59,067 nucleotides of DNA from an uncultured Lachnospiraceae bacterium (GTDB lineage Bacteria; Bacillota; Clostridia; Lachnospirales; Lachnospiraceae): assembly GCA_910589385.1 (NCBI GenBank), contig CAJUTU010000024.1, positions 1 through 59,067 on the forward strand, written 5' to 3'. The notes beneath the pieces are model-generated. The model had not been told where the DNA came from. It saw only the letters and a program-made list of their open reading frames with translations, and searched no databases. Shown in pieces: positions 1 to 8,707 of the stretch; position 1 is the stretch's first letter; each line of letters opens with the position of its first letter. The translations under genes were made by a program, and so were the position numbers.

Positions 1-277
1 CTTCTGCTAAAGTATTATCCCTGATTCCCTGTGACAAATTACACATGGCGCTCACATCCTCTCTTATTCTATCATCTACTGCAATATTGTACTCTTTTTC
101 CATAATCCCTATTTTTTCATCAACAGACAGCTCTATTGACAGCAGCGTACTCAGCAGGCGGTGCAGTTCATATTTATCATCATGCTCCGGAAGTTCATTT
201 GCTATACCAATCAGGACAATATTTAAAAGGTCAAGCTCATCGTACTGTGCATCTTTGTCCCTAAAAGGTATATGACC
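1..277 (-). pseudogene. C-terminal fragment of an Rpn-family (PD-(D/E)XK) nuclease/putative transposase
   Basis: Reading leftwards from 277 the frame is open to the window edge and gives HIPFRDKDAQYDELDLLN, then NELPEHDDKYELHRLLSTLL and, near the edge, MCNLSQGIRD. These phrases are typical of the C-terminal half of the Rpn/PD-(D/E)XK transposase-like proteins that are abundant in Clostridia. An in-frame TAA at 278-280 lies directly upstream, there is no start codon, and the nuclease core that should precede this part is absent. I read it as a 5'-deleted remnant. The 3' end lies outside the window. Family assignment is by recall of conserved phrases. Confidence 0.7.
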
Positions 278-537
278 TTATAGCCATTATACCCCGAAAT
301 CTCCGCTAAATCAATCGGAACATTTTAGAATCCCAAACCATAAGCATTTAAAAAAGCTCACTATACAAACATCCAACAAAGCCCGGAAAAGTAAGCATTC
401 CGAATCATCCCGGCGGCATCCCGAAAAGTATTGTTAGATCCATGCGCAAGCAGGCAGGAGAAAAGGACGTACTTACGATTTGATTTCCCACAGTTGATAC
501 AGGTAGTCACGGCAGATTTCATCAGCCATGAGTATTG
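278..537. other. Intergenic stretch downstream of the beta-galactosidase
   Basis: No convincing gene. On the minus strand right after the beta-galactosidase stop there is an 18-codon open frame (MADEICRDYLYQLWEIKS, about 473-529) without a clear ribosome binding site. I could not assign it. Confidence 0.4.
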
Positions 538-2595
538 CTACAGGGCACGCCTGGGCAAGGCGCGGCCTGTAACGGCAATCCTCACATCATACTTCCTGAG
601 CACTTCCCCTTCCTCCATCGTCCGCCCGGACAGCAGATCCTTCTTCCCGGCAAATACCGCGGGCAGCGGAAGCTCCTGGTCCTTGAAGTTTATCACAAAA
701 TAAATCTCCTCCGTATCCGAGATCCGCCTCGTCACCTCCAGCCCTGTCTCCTCCTCTATCACGGAATCAATCCCAGCCCCGTCACAGGCCATATCCATCA
801 CTTTTCCTAGGCTGTCCCCGGACAGCACGGTCCCTATATACCAGGTACAGCCCTTTCCGAACACATTTTTCGTGACAGCCGGCGTTCCCGCATAGAAATC
901 GCTCCCATAACGAGCGATCTCTTCCGCGCCTTCCAGATGGAGGATATCGCACAGCATCCCGCAGCGGTCCTTCGTCCCGTCCGTAAACAGGATCTCATTA
1001 GACTGCTCCGGCGCCAGCGCGTCGATCTCCTCTGCCCAGATCCCCGCCAGCCTGCGGAGCGGTCCCGGGTAACCGCCCAGATGCACGTTGTCGGATTCAT
1101 TTACAATGCCGCTCATGAATCCGGTGACAAAGGTACCGCCTGCTGCCACGTATTTTTCGATGGCCTCCGCCATGCCTTCCTTCACCATGTACAGCACCGG
1201 CGCCGCCACCAGATCGTATTTGGACAAATCCCCATCCGCCGGGATCATATCTACGGGGATATTTTTCTGATAAAAGTATTCATAATACCGGGAAATCTGG
1301 TCCACGTATTTTAGATCCACGTTAGGGCCGCTTGTGTATTCCAGAGCCCAGTAGTTGTCCCAGTCAAAGATGATCCCCACCTTCGATTCCGTTTCCGAAC
1401 CGATAATCGAACCGCCGATCCGTTCCAACTCTTCCCCGAGCCAGGCTACCTCACGGAATACCCTGGTCTGGTCCGTACCCGAATGCGCGATCACAGCGCC
1501 GTGGAACTTCTCGCATCCGCCCACCGACCTGCGGAGCTGGAAGAACTGGACCGTATCCGCGCCGTGGGCAACGGTCTGCCAGCTCTGGGCCCGCATCTGA
1601 CCCGGCTTTTTCAGGGAATTGTAGGGCTGCCAGTTCTGCTGGCTGGGGGTCTGCTCCATCAGCATGAAGGGGGCGTTTTTCAGTCCTCGCATCAGGTCAT
1701 GCCGCATGGCCACGTGGCTCCAGGGTGTGTCGTAGCTGGGATAGTTGTCCCAGGAAACGATGTCCATCTCCTTCGCCCATTTAAAATAATCCAGTCCCTT
1801 GTAGGTGCCCATCAGGTTCGTGGTCACCGGGGTCTCCCTGTCATACTGCCGGATGGTATCCCGCTCCAGCCGGAAATTATCCAGGATGCTGTCCGAGATG
1901 AAGCGGCGGTAATCAATCGATATCCCCGCAAATGCGGTCTTCTCATTTCCAAATTCTCCGCTGCCCTGCCATGGGATCCCTTCGCTGAGGGCATTCGGCA
2001 GGACGACCTCATCCCAATCGTAAATATTGTGTCCCCAGAATGCCAGGTTCCAGGCCTGGTTCAATGCTTCGATGGTCCCATACTTTTTCCGGAGCCATAC
2101 GCGGAATGCTTTTTCACAATTTTCACAGTGGCATTCCCCGCCGTACTCATTATTGATGTGCCAGCACACCACATTTTCATTGTTTCCATAGCGCTCTGCC
2201 AGCCGGGCGGTCAGCCCCCTTACAAAATGCCGGTATACCGGGCTGTTCGGGCATGCATTGTGGCGCTGCCCGAACTTGTGGCGGCGTCCTTCATTGTCCA
2301 CCCGCGCCACCTCCGGATAACGCTTCACCATCCAGGCCGGGAGCGCCGCCGTGGAGGTCGCCAGCACGATCTGCTTCCCCGCCTTTGACAGCATATCCAC
2401 AATATCATCCAGTTCATGAAAATCATAGGTTTCCTCCGACGGCTGGAGCCTGGCCCAGGAAAATACATTGATTGTGGCGCTGTTGATCCCCGCCTTGTCA
2501 AACAGCTCCATATCCTGCTGCCAGATATCCCTCGTCCACTGCTCCGGGTTATAATCACCGCCGTACAGCATTTTCTTAAATTTTACTTTCATCAT
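538..2595 (-). CDS. Beta-galactosidase, glycoside hydrolase family 42
   Basis: This is a cytoplasmic GH42 enzyme that removes terminal beta-galactose from short oligosaccharides. Near the N-terminus it has YGGDYNPEQW, the GH42 hallmark. The acid/base Glu is in NNEYGGE (about residue 150) and the nucleophile Glu is in MLMEQTPSQQNW (about 314). Cysteines at about 115, 155, 157 and 160 match the structural zinc cluster of many GH42 enzymes. The length of 685 aa is normal. GGAGG at 2602-2606 is 6 nt from ATG 2595. A TTG at 2598 is too close to the site and ATG 2592 is possible. There is no signal peptide. The gene is divergent from an AraC-type regulator, which probably controls it. Confidence 0.95.
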   Translation of the reverse strand: MMKVKFKKMLYGGDYNPEQWTRDIWQQDMELFDKAGINSATINVFSWARLQPSEETYDFHELDDIVDMLSKAGKQIVLATSTAALPAWMVKRYPEVARVDNEGRRHKFGQRHNACPNSPVYRHFVRGLTARLAERYGNNENVVCWHINNEYGGECHCENCEKAFRVWLRKKYGTIEALNQAWNLAFWGHNIYDWDEVVLPNALSEGIPWQGSGEFGNEKTAFAGISIDYRRFISDSILDNFRLERDTIRQYDRETPVTTNLMGTYKGLDYFKWAKEMDIVSWDNYPSYDTPWSHVAMRHDLMRGLKNAPFMLMEQTPSQQNWQPYNSLKKPGQMRAQSWQTVAHGADTVQFFQLRRSVGGCEKFHGAVIAHSGTDQTRVFREVAWLGEELERIGGSIIGSETESKVGIIFDWDNYWALEYTSGPNVDLKYVDQISRYYEYFYQKNIPVDMIPADGDLSKYDLVAAPVLYMVKEGMAEAIEKYVAAGGTFVTGFMSGIVNESDNVHLGGYPGPLRRLAGIWAEEIDALAPEQSNEILFTDGTKDRCGMLCDILHLEGAEEIARYGSDFYAGTPAVTKNVFGKGCTWYIGTVLSGDSLGKVMDMACDGAGIDSVIEEETGLEVTRRISDTEEIYFVINFKDQELPLPAVFAGKKDLLSGRTMEEGEVLRKYDVRIAVTGRALPRRAL

Positions 2596-2756
2596 CAAAT
2601 ACCTCCGCTCTCTGTTTTTTTCATTATAGTCTTTTTTTCAAGTAAAAAGTGTGGTAAGCTAGGCTAAAAAGTATAAATTTTCGAAACTACAATCAAGAAA
2701 ATATCCCGGACACAGCCGGCGGCGGCTGCACCCAGATCACACCACGGAGGTATCCC

Positions 2757-3578
2757 ATGCCCATTTATTTCAAGCTTTCCATGCAGGAGCTGCCCCTGAC
2801 CATTGACAGCATCGGCAACCGCTGGATCCAGGAATCCATTTCCCGGCCCAGAGGATTTCCACTGTACCACTGGCTCCAGACGGAGGGCGGCCAGGGAACG
2901 GTTACGCTTGCCGGTGAGGACATGATCCTGAACCCGGGCGAAGGGATCCTGATCGCACCCCATACGCCCCACTGCTACCGGAACATGACTGATCGCTGGA
3001 TGACTGCTTTCCTGACCTTCGGTGGAACTCTGGCAAATGACATCCGGAAAATATGCGGGGATTCCGCATGGCTCTTCATTGACGCGGAGGAGGGGCAGTA
3101 TTTTCAGGACTGGATTGACCGGACGCTTACGTCTTATCAGGAAAACAGGCTGGACGATTTAAGCCTTTCCGTCCAGTGCTACGAATTTCTAATGCATTTT
3201 TCCAGTATTTATATGAAGCATTCGCAGACAGAACATCCGCTGTACAGGCAGTATGTCGCGCCGATAACAGAAAAAATCGAAACAGATCCTGCGTCCGTAC
3301 CCGACGTGGACAGCCTGGCCCATGAGGTCCACGTTACGCCTCAGTACCTGACCCGGCTGTTCCGGCGTTTCACCGGATACTCCGTACAGAACTATATCAT
3401 CCGGTTCCGGATCAACAGGGCAAAAGAGCTGCTGGTCGGGAATCCCTACCTGAAGGTACAGAGCATCAGCCACATGAGTGGGTTTCATGATGTCAGCTAC
3501 TTTATCTCCGTATTCCGCCGGCAGACCGGCACAACACCGAAGCAGTTCCGGAAGAATTACGGGGTAAACGGGAGCTGA
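2757..3578 (+). CDS. AraC-family transcriptional regulator with N-terminal cupin domain
   Basis: A 273-aa regulator. Residues 1 to about 150 form a cupin-like sugar-sensing domain (pattern LNPGEGILIAPHTPHCY). The C-terminal about 100 residues hold two AraC helix-turn-helix motifs, ending in the usual signature (ISHMSGFHDVSYFISVFRR, then TPKQFRK). The start ATG follows GGAGG at 2746-2750. The gene is transcribed away from the GH42 gene across a 161-bp gap, an arrangement typical of an activator of its neighbour. The ligand is unknown; a galactoside is a reasonable guess. Confidence 0.92.
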   Translation: MPIYFKLSMQELPLTIDSIGNRWIQESISRPRGFPLYHWLQTEGGQGTVTLAGEDMILNPGEGILIAPHTPHCYRNMTDRWMTAFLTFGGTLANDIRKICGDSAWLFIDAEEGQYFQDWIDRTLTSYQENRLDDLSLSVQCYEFLMHFSSIYMKHSQTEHPLYRQYVAPITEKIETDPASVPDVDSLAHEVHVTPQYLTRLFRRFTGYSVQNYIIRFRINRAKELLVGNPYLKVQSISHMSGFHDVSYFISVFRRQTGTTPKQFRKNYGVNGS

Positions 3579-3603
3579 CGATTTCATTTGTATCGGAAAG
3601 ATA

Positions 3604-3636
3604 TCCCATTGCGATTACATCAAAATTTTTATTTAT
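3604..3636 (-). repeat. 33-bp near-repeat: 5' end of a PfkB-type sugar kinase gene, copy A
   Basis: Read on the minus strand this stretch encodes (ATA)NKNFDVIAMG. It differs at only two positions from the intact-start copy at 10399-10431. The kinase start codon has become ATA here, and the frame loses kinase similarity right after the glycine. It lies between the convergent AraC and CocE-type genes. I take it as a fragment of a sugar kinase gene. Confidence 0.55.
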
Positions 3637-3682
3637 ATCTATTCTCCGTTCTTTTCTGCTGCTCTTAATTTCCGGGCAGATC

Positions 3683-5350
3683 CTATTTCCATGGAATCTT
3701 CACACAGCTCGGATATTTTTTTCCGGTCAGAACCGTCTGATGCGCGATTATGTTTTTCTTAGCCAGCGCCCAGCCTCCGGGCTGGTTGCTGTGGACATGA
3801 TACTGCGGAAAATCTGAGGATGTCACATCAATGCGGATCCGGGAACCTTTCGGCAGCGCATAGCAAATATCACTCATATCTATCACTACTTTCACCGGTG
3901 TACTCGGTATGTATCCTTCTCCCCTCGGCAGTTCATGGCGGATCGTAGCTGCAGATGTACGGATGTGGTAAGATTTTCCCTCCGGAGTCATTTCATCTAT
4001 ACTTGCAAAAAAAGCCGTGTTCTCACAATCTGTTTTCACCCACAGTTCCACCTTGATCCGACCGTTTATGATCATGTCCTTTTCCAGTGGTTCCGACAGA
4101 AAAGAGAGCACATCTTTCCTCCAGCCCGGTTCTTCCTGCAAAAGACTTCCGGTCTTCAGCCAGCTTGCCAGTGTACAGTCGCCGCCGTTAGTCGGCACCG
4201 GGTCATCAGGGTCGAAAATATAGCCGCAAGAGCCTGCCTGTACAGCCGGCGTTTCCCGGCAAAGCGACAGATAATCGGCATCCAGATACAGAATCTGGTT
4301 CCTGCGCGGGATTTCCTCCCAGGAGTCAGCCTCCATCCAACAGTCTTTTCCAGGAACATAGTAACGGATTTTTTGTTCAGGTATCTGTTTCTTTTTCAAG
4401 GTCATTTCAAACCATGTAAGAGCCTTGATTACCTCTACATTTTCTATATGATCTATCTTTTTATCCTGAAGAACCGGCTGCAGCCCATGATTCCAACCTC
4501 CGATCTCCAGCCAGCTCATTTCCCGGGTTTCGGGATTTAGACGGCTCCAGGTCTTCATTGTGCTTTCATGGTGATGGTCATACCATCCACTTAATATGTA
4601 CAGTGGAATTTCTACTTTATCAGGAATTTCTCTGAGCTGTTTCCACCACCCCTGCTGCCAGTATACGTCTTCCAGGTATTCGTTGGAAATATAATCCCGG
4701 TACCAGGGCAATTTCCCTCCCCAAAGCGCCTCATCTACTTCTATCTGCGGCAGATACCGGCAGGAGGCTTCATAATCAGCAGTTACCGGGCGGCCGGCAT
4801 TCTGCATGGACCAGGAGGTCAGTACATCCTGATGGAACAATCCTTTATGATAGGCGGATACGAAACGATCCGTTCCATAGTGCAGTAAAAACATGGAATC
4901 CACTTTTCCTTTGACTACATCCGCAAAAGCCCAGCCTGTAAGGGCGGCATAAGAAAGCCCCCAGTAACCGATACCGTCACACCACGGCTGTCCATGGAGC
5001 CAGCTGACCGTATCGATTCCATCGTCCCGCTCATTTACATTTGGAATCCATTCCCCCTCTGAACCTCCTGTCCCACGGCAGAACTGATAGATAAAAGCAT
5101 ATCCGCGCAAGGCACAGTTCTTGGCATCTACCTGGATCAGACCTTCGTCGGAAGGGTAGCAGGTACGGCGCAAAAGGACCGGATATCTTTCCAGACCGGC
5201 TGGTTTGTAGATCACCGTTTTCATCCGCATACCGTCCCGCATAGGAAGCATCTGTTCTTCTACGGTATATTCGGAAACTGTTTTAGGGAAACCGCAGGTT
5301 TCATAGTCTCTCTCTAATTGTTTTATACGCATTTTCATAAAATCTTCCAT
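3683..5350 (-). CDS. CocE/NonD-family (X-Pro dipeptidyl-peptidase-like) alpha/beta hydrolase
   Basis: About 555 aa. The N-terminal alpha/beta hydrolase domain has the nucleophile elbow GYWGLSYAA, a likely catalytic Asp in SGWYDHH and the His in GGWNHG. The C-terminal beta-jelly-roll has the KGSRIRIDVTSSDFP pattern typical of the family. Such enzymes cleave esters or N-acyl bonds (cocaine esterase, X-Pro peptidase, acyl-amino-acid hydrolases); the substrate here is unknown. ATG 5350 is preferred: a GGAGG lies 8 nt before it, and that GGAGG is part of an upstream ATG codon run at 5365. The gene follows the broken AtuA-like gene on the same strand, so the two probably formed one catabolic operon. 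Confidence 0.85.
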   Translation of the reverse strand: MEDFMKMRIKQLERDYETCGFPKTVSEYTVEEQMLPMRDGMRMKTVIYKPAGLERYPVLLRRTCYPSDEGLIQVDAKNCALRGYAFIYQFCRGTGGSEGEWIPNVNERDDGIDTVSWLHGQPWCDGIGYWGLSYAALTGWAFADVVKGKVDSMFLLHYGTDRFVSAYHKGLFHQDVLTSWSMQNAGRPVTADYEASCRYLPQIEVDEALWGGKLPWYRDYISNEYLEDVYWQQGWWKQLREIPDKVEIPLYILSGWYDHHHESTMKTWSRLNPETREMSWLEIGGWNHGLQPVLQDKKIDHIENVEVIKALTWFEMTLKKKQIPEQKIRYYVPGKDCWMEADSWEEIPRRNQILYLDADYLSLCRETPAVQAGSCGYIFDPDDPVPTNGGDCTLASWLKTGSLLQEEPGWRKDVLSFLSEPLEKDMIINGRIKVELWVKTDCENTAFFASIDEMTPEGKSYHIRTSAATIRHELPRGEGYIPSTPVKVVIDMSDICYALPKGSRIRIDVTSSDFPQYHVHSNQPGGWALAKKNIIAHQTVLTGKKYPSCVKIPWK

Positions 5351-5379
5351 CACGTTATCCTCCATTCTGTCGGACTTCT

Positions 5380-5966
5380 CTATATTTCCATCTCCAGCAA
5401 AGCCATTCCCAGTGCTTTTCCGTGTTTGTCAATGGCAAGGGAACGGGTGGCATCCGGAGTCATGTAGGCTTTGGGGGCATGGATCTCGCAAATGGTCTGT
5501 TCCTTACAGGTATCTACACAGACCAGGCCGCCGGAACCTTCCACCTTTGTCACGATAAAGCTTCCGTCTTCTGACACCTCCAATAATGGGAAACCAAGCC
5601 GGTCCCGATCCGGAACCTCTTTATATCCGGGGTCTGCATAGCAGCCTCCGGTGACCTGGCCGGCACATTCCAGCAGATGGCCGGCGAGTACAGCCTGTCC
5701 CATCTGATCCGGACAGGTATCCGGCGTCCATCCAAATTCATGTACCAGAGGGCCGATGGTAAGAGCCGGATCCGATACGCGGCCTCCGGGTTCGCCGCTC
5801 CCATATTGGTGACCACCTTAATATGGTTCTTTTTGGCCAGGGGCAGGATTTTTACCATACGTTCCTTCAGCCTCTGGTTGTAGCCAAGCTCCGGATTGCA
5901 TTGTTTGTCTTTCTGCCCGAGGGCGACGGTACGTTCCGCAAGGCACTCAAAAATTAAATTTCCTTC
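5380..5966 (-). pseudogene. Broken AtuA-like (acyclic terpene utilization family, DUF1446) gene
   Basis: Two reading frames together give AtuA-like sequence. The first covers GNLIFECLAERTVALGQ to TNMGAANPEAA. The second covers GRVSDPALTIGPLVHEFGW, then LAGHLLECAGQVTGG and VCVDTCKEQTICEIHAPKAY. The N-terminus is missing: the fragment starts 2 nt after the XRE gene stop. The roughly 60 residues normally between the two blocks are deleted out of frame. The joint falls in GGAGGCCGCGTATCG near 5785. The last about 20 residues do not look like the family. It is therefore inactive as an AtuA protein. It sits just upstream of the CocE-type hydrolase. Confidence 0.72.
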
Positions 5967-5967
5967 T

Positions 5968-7077
5968 TTACTTTTCCTCCGGATACCCTGAAAGCTGTTC
6001 CCATATCTTTTTAAAAGCTTCCATATCCCGAAGCACATCAAAGTCCGCATGTGCAAGCCACTTATCCCGCATCACCTCACACAGCGGTCTGGAATCTGTC
6101 GTTTCAAAGTCCTGCCGCTTTCCTGTATATTTTCCGAGCAACAAACTTTCCACCTCCCACTCCTTTGGCCTTCTGTCAAAAACGCAGGCTCCGGCTGCTG
6201 CCTCCTCCAACATCCTGAAAGCCTCCTCGAGCCGTCCGTTCCTGGCATATAAGCCTGCTTCCTGACATGCCATGTAAGGAGCATTCCAGCTGTTTACCTG
6301 CGATGATTCATCATAAATAATGCTGTTTAATTCTCTCAATTTTCCGCATACAGCAAGCAGCTCCGCATCAGGAAGAAGTCCCTCAGATACCAGATTGATC
6401 AGATTTCCCACAATATCTGACCAGGCCGACCGGATGCTCTGCCTTAGAAAAGGGAGCTTCTCCTCTTCCCTAAGCGCCCACCAGATCGCATTCTCCCGGC
6501 ACCACCGTCTGGAAGGGAGAGCCTCATAAACCGCCCGCCCCTGCTCCCTCCTGCCATTGTCGCAGTGGTTAAAAGCAAGCCTCGCCATAGCCTCCAGCCG
6601 AATTTCCTGATTCGGGCAATTGTCACGTATCCTCTCTCCCAGCCTTGTTATTTCTGCATCGTATTTCTCTTTATTTTCTTTCCATTCAGATATATTTCCG
6701 TCCTCATCCCCCGCCAGGAACAACGCATACATCAATTTGTTCAAAAGCTCGTAATTGTTTGGGAATTCTTTTACTCCCGCACGGGCAATCTGGATACAGG
6801 CATTGATATCACCGACACTGACCGCCGACTGGAACTGCTCCAGATATCCACCTACTTTTTCGTGCTCCTGATACTGATCCACCCCTATTAAATAGTCCAC
6901 TGTCACATCAAATATTTTTCCCAGAACCGGCAGAAGCTCCATGTCCGGATAACACACATCCGATTCCCAGCGTGAAACCGACTGAAACGAAACGCCTAAA
7001 AGCTCCGCCAGATTTTCCTGTGTAATATTGCGTGCCCTGCGAAGTTCCCTGATTCTTTTCCCAATCTGTAATCTCAT
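5968..7077 (-). CDS. XRE-family transcriptional regulator with long C-terminal helical domain
   Basis: A 369-aa protein. Residues about 1-60 are a classic HTH_3 domain (IGKRIRELRRARNITQENLA, then SVSRWESDVCYPD and VTVDYLIG). The rest is helical with TPR-like pieces (for example ACQEAGLYARNGRLEEAFRM) and is probably a sensor or oligomerisation module. The start at 7077 is preceded by GGAG 7 nt upstream. ATG 7089, just after the exporter stop, is possible. The gene directly follows two ABC exporter genes and is probably co-transcribed with them, so it may set their expression. Confidence 0.88.
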   Translation of the reverse strand: MRLQIGKRIRELRRARNITQENLAELLGVSFQSVSRWESDVCYPDMELLPVLGKIFDVTVDYLIGVDQYQEHEKVGGYLEQFQSAVSVGDINACIQIARAGVKEFPNNYELLNKLMYALFLAGDEDGNISEWKENKEKYDAEITRLGERIRDNCPNQEIRLEAMARLAFNHCDNGRREQGRAVYEALPSRRWCRENAIWWALREEEKLPFLRQSIRSAWSDIVGNLINLVSEGLLPDAELLAVCGKLRELNSIIYDESSQVNSWNAPYMACQEAGLYARNGRLEEAFRMLEEAAAGACVFDRRPKEWEVESLLLGKYTGKRQDFETTDSRPLCEVMRDKWLAHADFDVLRDMEAFKKIWEQLSGYPEEK

Positions 7078-7090
7078 TTTTTTCTCCATT

Positions 7091-8707
7091 TCAAAAGCGG
7101 ATACACCTGTCCATCTCATCCAGAAGCTGTTCATCATGTGAAATCAAAATAACTGACTGTTTTGTTTCCCTGATATATTTTTTCAGCACAAGCACACTAT
7201 CCCGATCCAAATGATTCGTCGGTTCATCCAAGATCAACAGTTCCGATTCCTTCAGCAGTCCGCGTATGACAGACACCTTTTGTCTCTCGCCGCCCGACAG
7301 GCCGCAATCTGCAGACAACACCTTATCCGCAATAGAAGAAAGCCCAAAATCATACATCAGTTGTTCTGCTTTCCTTAAGCCAGCTTCAAAATTCCCCATC
7401 ATAATATTCTCCCTTACCGTTGTAAAGGACAGCCAGGAATTCTGCGGCACATAAGAAATCAGACGCCGCCAGCTCTCCACATTTATTCCACGGTATGGTG
7501 CACTGCCTACCGTAATCTTACCATAATATTCCCTGATCAGTGAAGCAAGGATTTTTCCGAAAGTCGATTTCCCACTTCCGTTTCTGCCGCAGATGCCAAC
7601 CTTTTCCCCCTCAGAAATAGAAAAATCTACCCCTTGAAACAATTCCTTTCCTAAAAATGTAATACCAATTCCTTCTCCATTTATACTTTCAATATGCTCT
7701 ATCGCAGCTCCGGAAACTGTCTCCTGCTCCTGATAAAATTTCCCCACCACAGCCGCCGCATTCATCATCAACGGGCAGTTCTGAATTATCTCCCCCACAT
7801 TCCCCATCAAAGACTGAACAACAGTAAAGTATACAAGCATAGCTGCCAGCCCGCCGGGTGTGATATGTCCTTCCGCCACTATTACTGCACCGGCCGCTGC
7901 CAAAAGAAGCAAAGACAGCCTGCCGGCAAAATCTCCCGACCGTTCCGCCAATACCTGGCTTACGATCCGGCCTGCATCCGTCTCCTGATAATATTCTTCA
8001 TACAGCCTTCGCAGCCTCTCTATCATTGGCTTCTGAATCCCGGACAGCCTGATGCCCGGACAGTTTGTAATGATATCCTTCTCATAGCTTCTTCGCCTTG
8101 CATGGTATGCCTGTTCTGCCCTGTCATATGTGGCGAGCCTGTTTTTAAACAATGCCGGAACCGCCAGCCTGATTCCTGACAGCACAAACAGCATGACTGT
8201 CAGCAGACTGTCAACACTTCCCGCCCGATATAACAGATACGCCCCACAGACAGGCAGCGCTAATGCCTTACTGCATATTCTGACCCACCAGATACGCATG
8301 GTCAACGGCTCATCTTCCAGCTGGTACTGCAATTTTCCCTCTTCAAAGGCCTTTGCGGCCTCCGGTCTTTTTTCCAGATAATGACTGATTACCAGATTGT
8401 CATGACGCAAAGACCTTTTCAACATAGAAAAATTACCAATCAGCTCCAGTAACGGCACAACAAATACAGTAACAGCAACGCATAAGACCAGAAAAATCCC
8501 ATTTTCAGCTCCTGCCTTTAAGTCCAGTGAAAATACCGCATCTGCAAATCCCCCCAGCGTATCCGCTGTAACCACCCCAAATATGCTGTCCGTAATCTCC
8601 ATAACAGCAGTAAGCAGTACCGGAATCCACATACTCACGGCACAATCAAAAAGAACCTGCCGAAGGACTGCATGCTTCCGCCTCTCCTTTAGATATGCCT
8701 TTATCAT
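7091..8707 (-). CDS. ABC exporter half (permease plus ATPase), second subunit
   Basis: 538 aa. The N-terminal membrane domain has about five or six hydrophobic segments (to about residue 310). The C-terminal ATPase has Walker A GRNGSGKSTFG, signature LSGGERQK and Walker B LLILDEPTNHLD, followed by the switch His in LISHDE. The start ATG overlaps the stop of the upstream exporter gene by 4 nt (ATGA), so the two are translationally coupled and probably form a heterodimer. The substrate is not evident; drugs, peptides or lipids are all possible. Confidence 0.9.
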   Translation of the reverse strand: MIKAYLKERRKHAVLRQVLFDCAVSMWIPVLLTAVMEITDSIFGVVTADTLGGFADAVFSLDLKAGAENGIFLVLCVAVTVFVVPLLELIGNFSMLKRSLRHDNLVISHYLEKRPEAAKAFEEGKLQYQLEDEPLTMRIWWVRICSKALALPVCGAYLLYRAGSVDSLLTVMLFVLSGIRLAVPALFKNRLATYDRAEQAYHARRRSYEKDIITNCPGIRLSGIQKPMIERLRRLYEEYYQETDAGRIVSQVLAERSGDFAGRLSLLLLAAAGAVIVAEGHITPGGLAAMLVYFTVVQSLMGNVGEIIQNCPLMMNAAAVVGKFYQEQETVSGAAIEHIESINGEGIGITFLGKELFQGVDFSISEGEKVGICGRNGSGKSTFGKILASLIREYYGKITVGSAPYRGINVESWRRLISYVPQNSWLSFTTVRENIMMGNFEAGLRKAEQLMYDFGLSSIADKVLSADCGLSGGERQKVSVIRGLLKESELLILDEPTNHLDRDSVLVLKKYIRETKQSVILISHDEQLLDEMDRCIRF

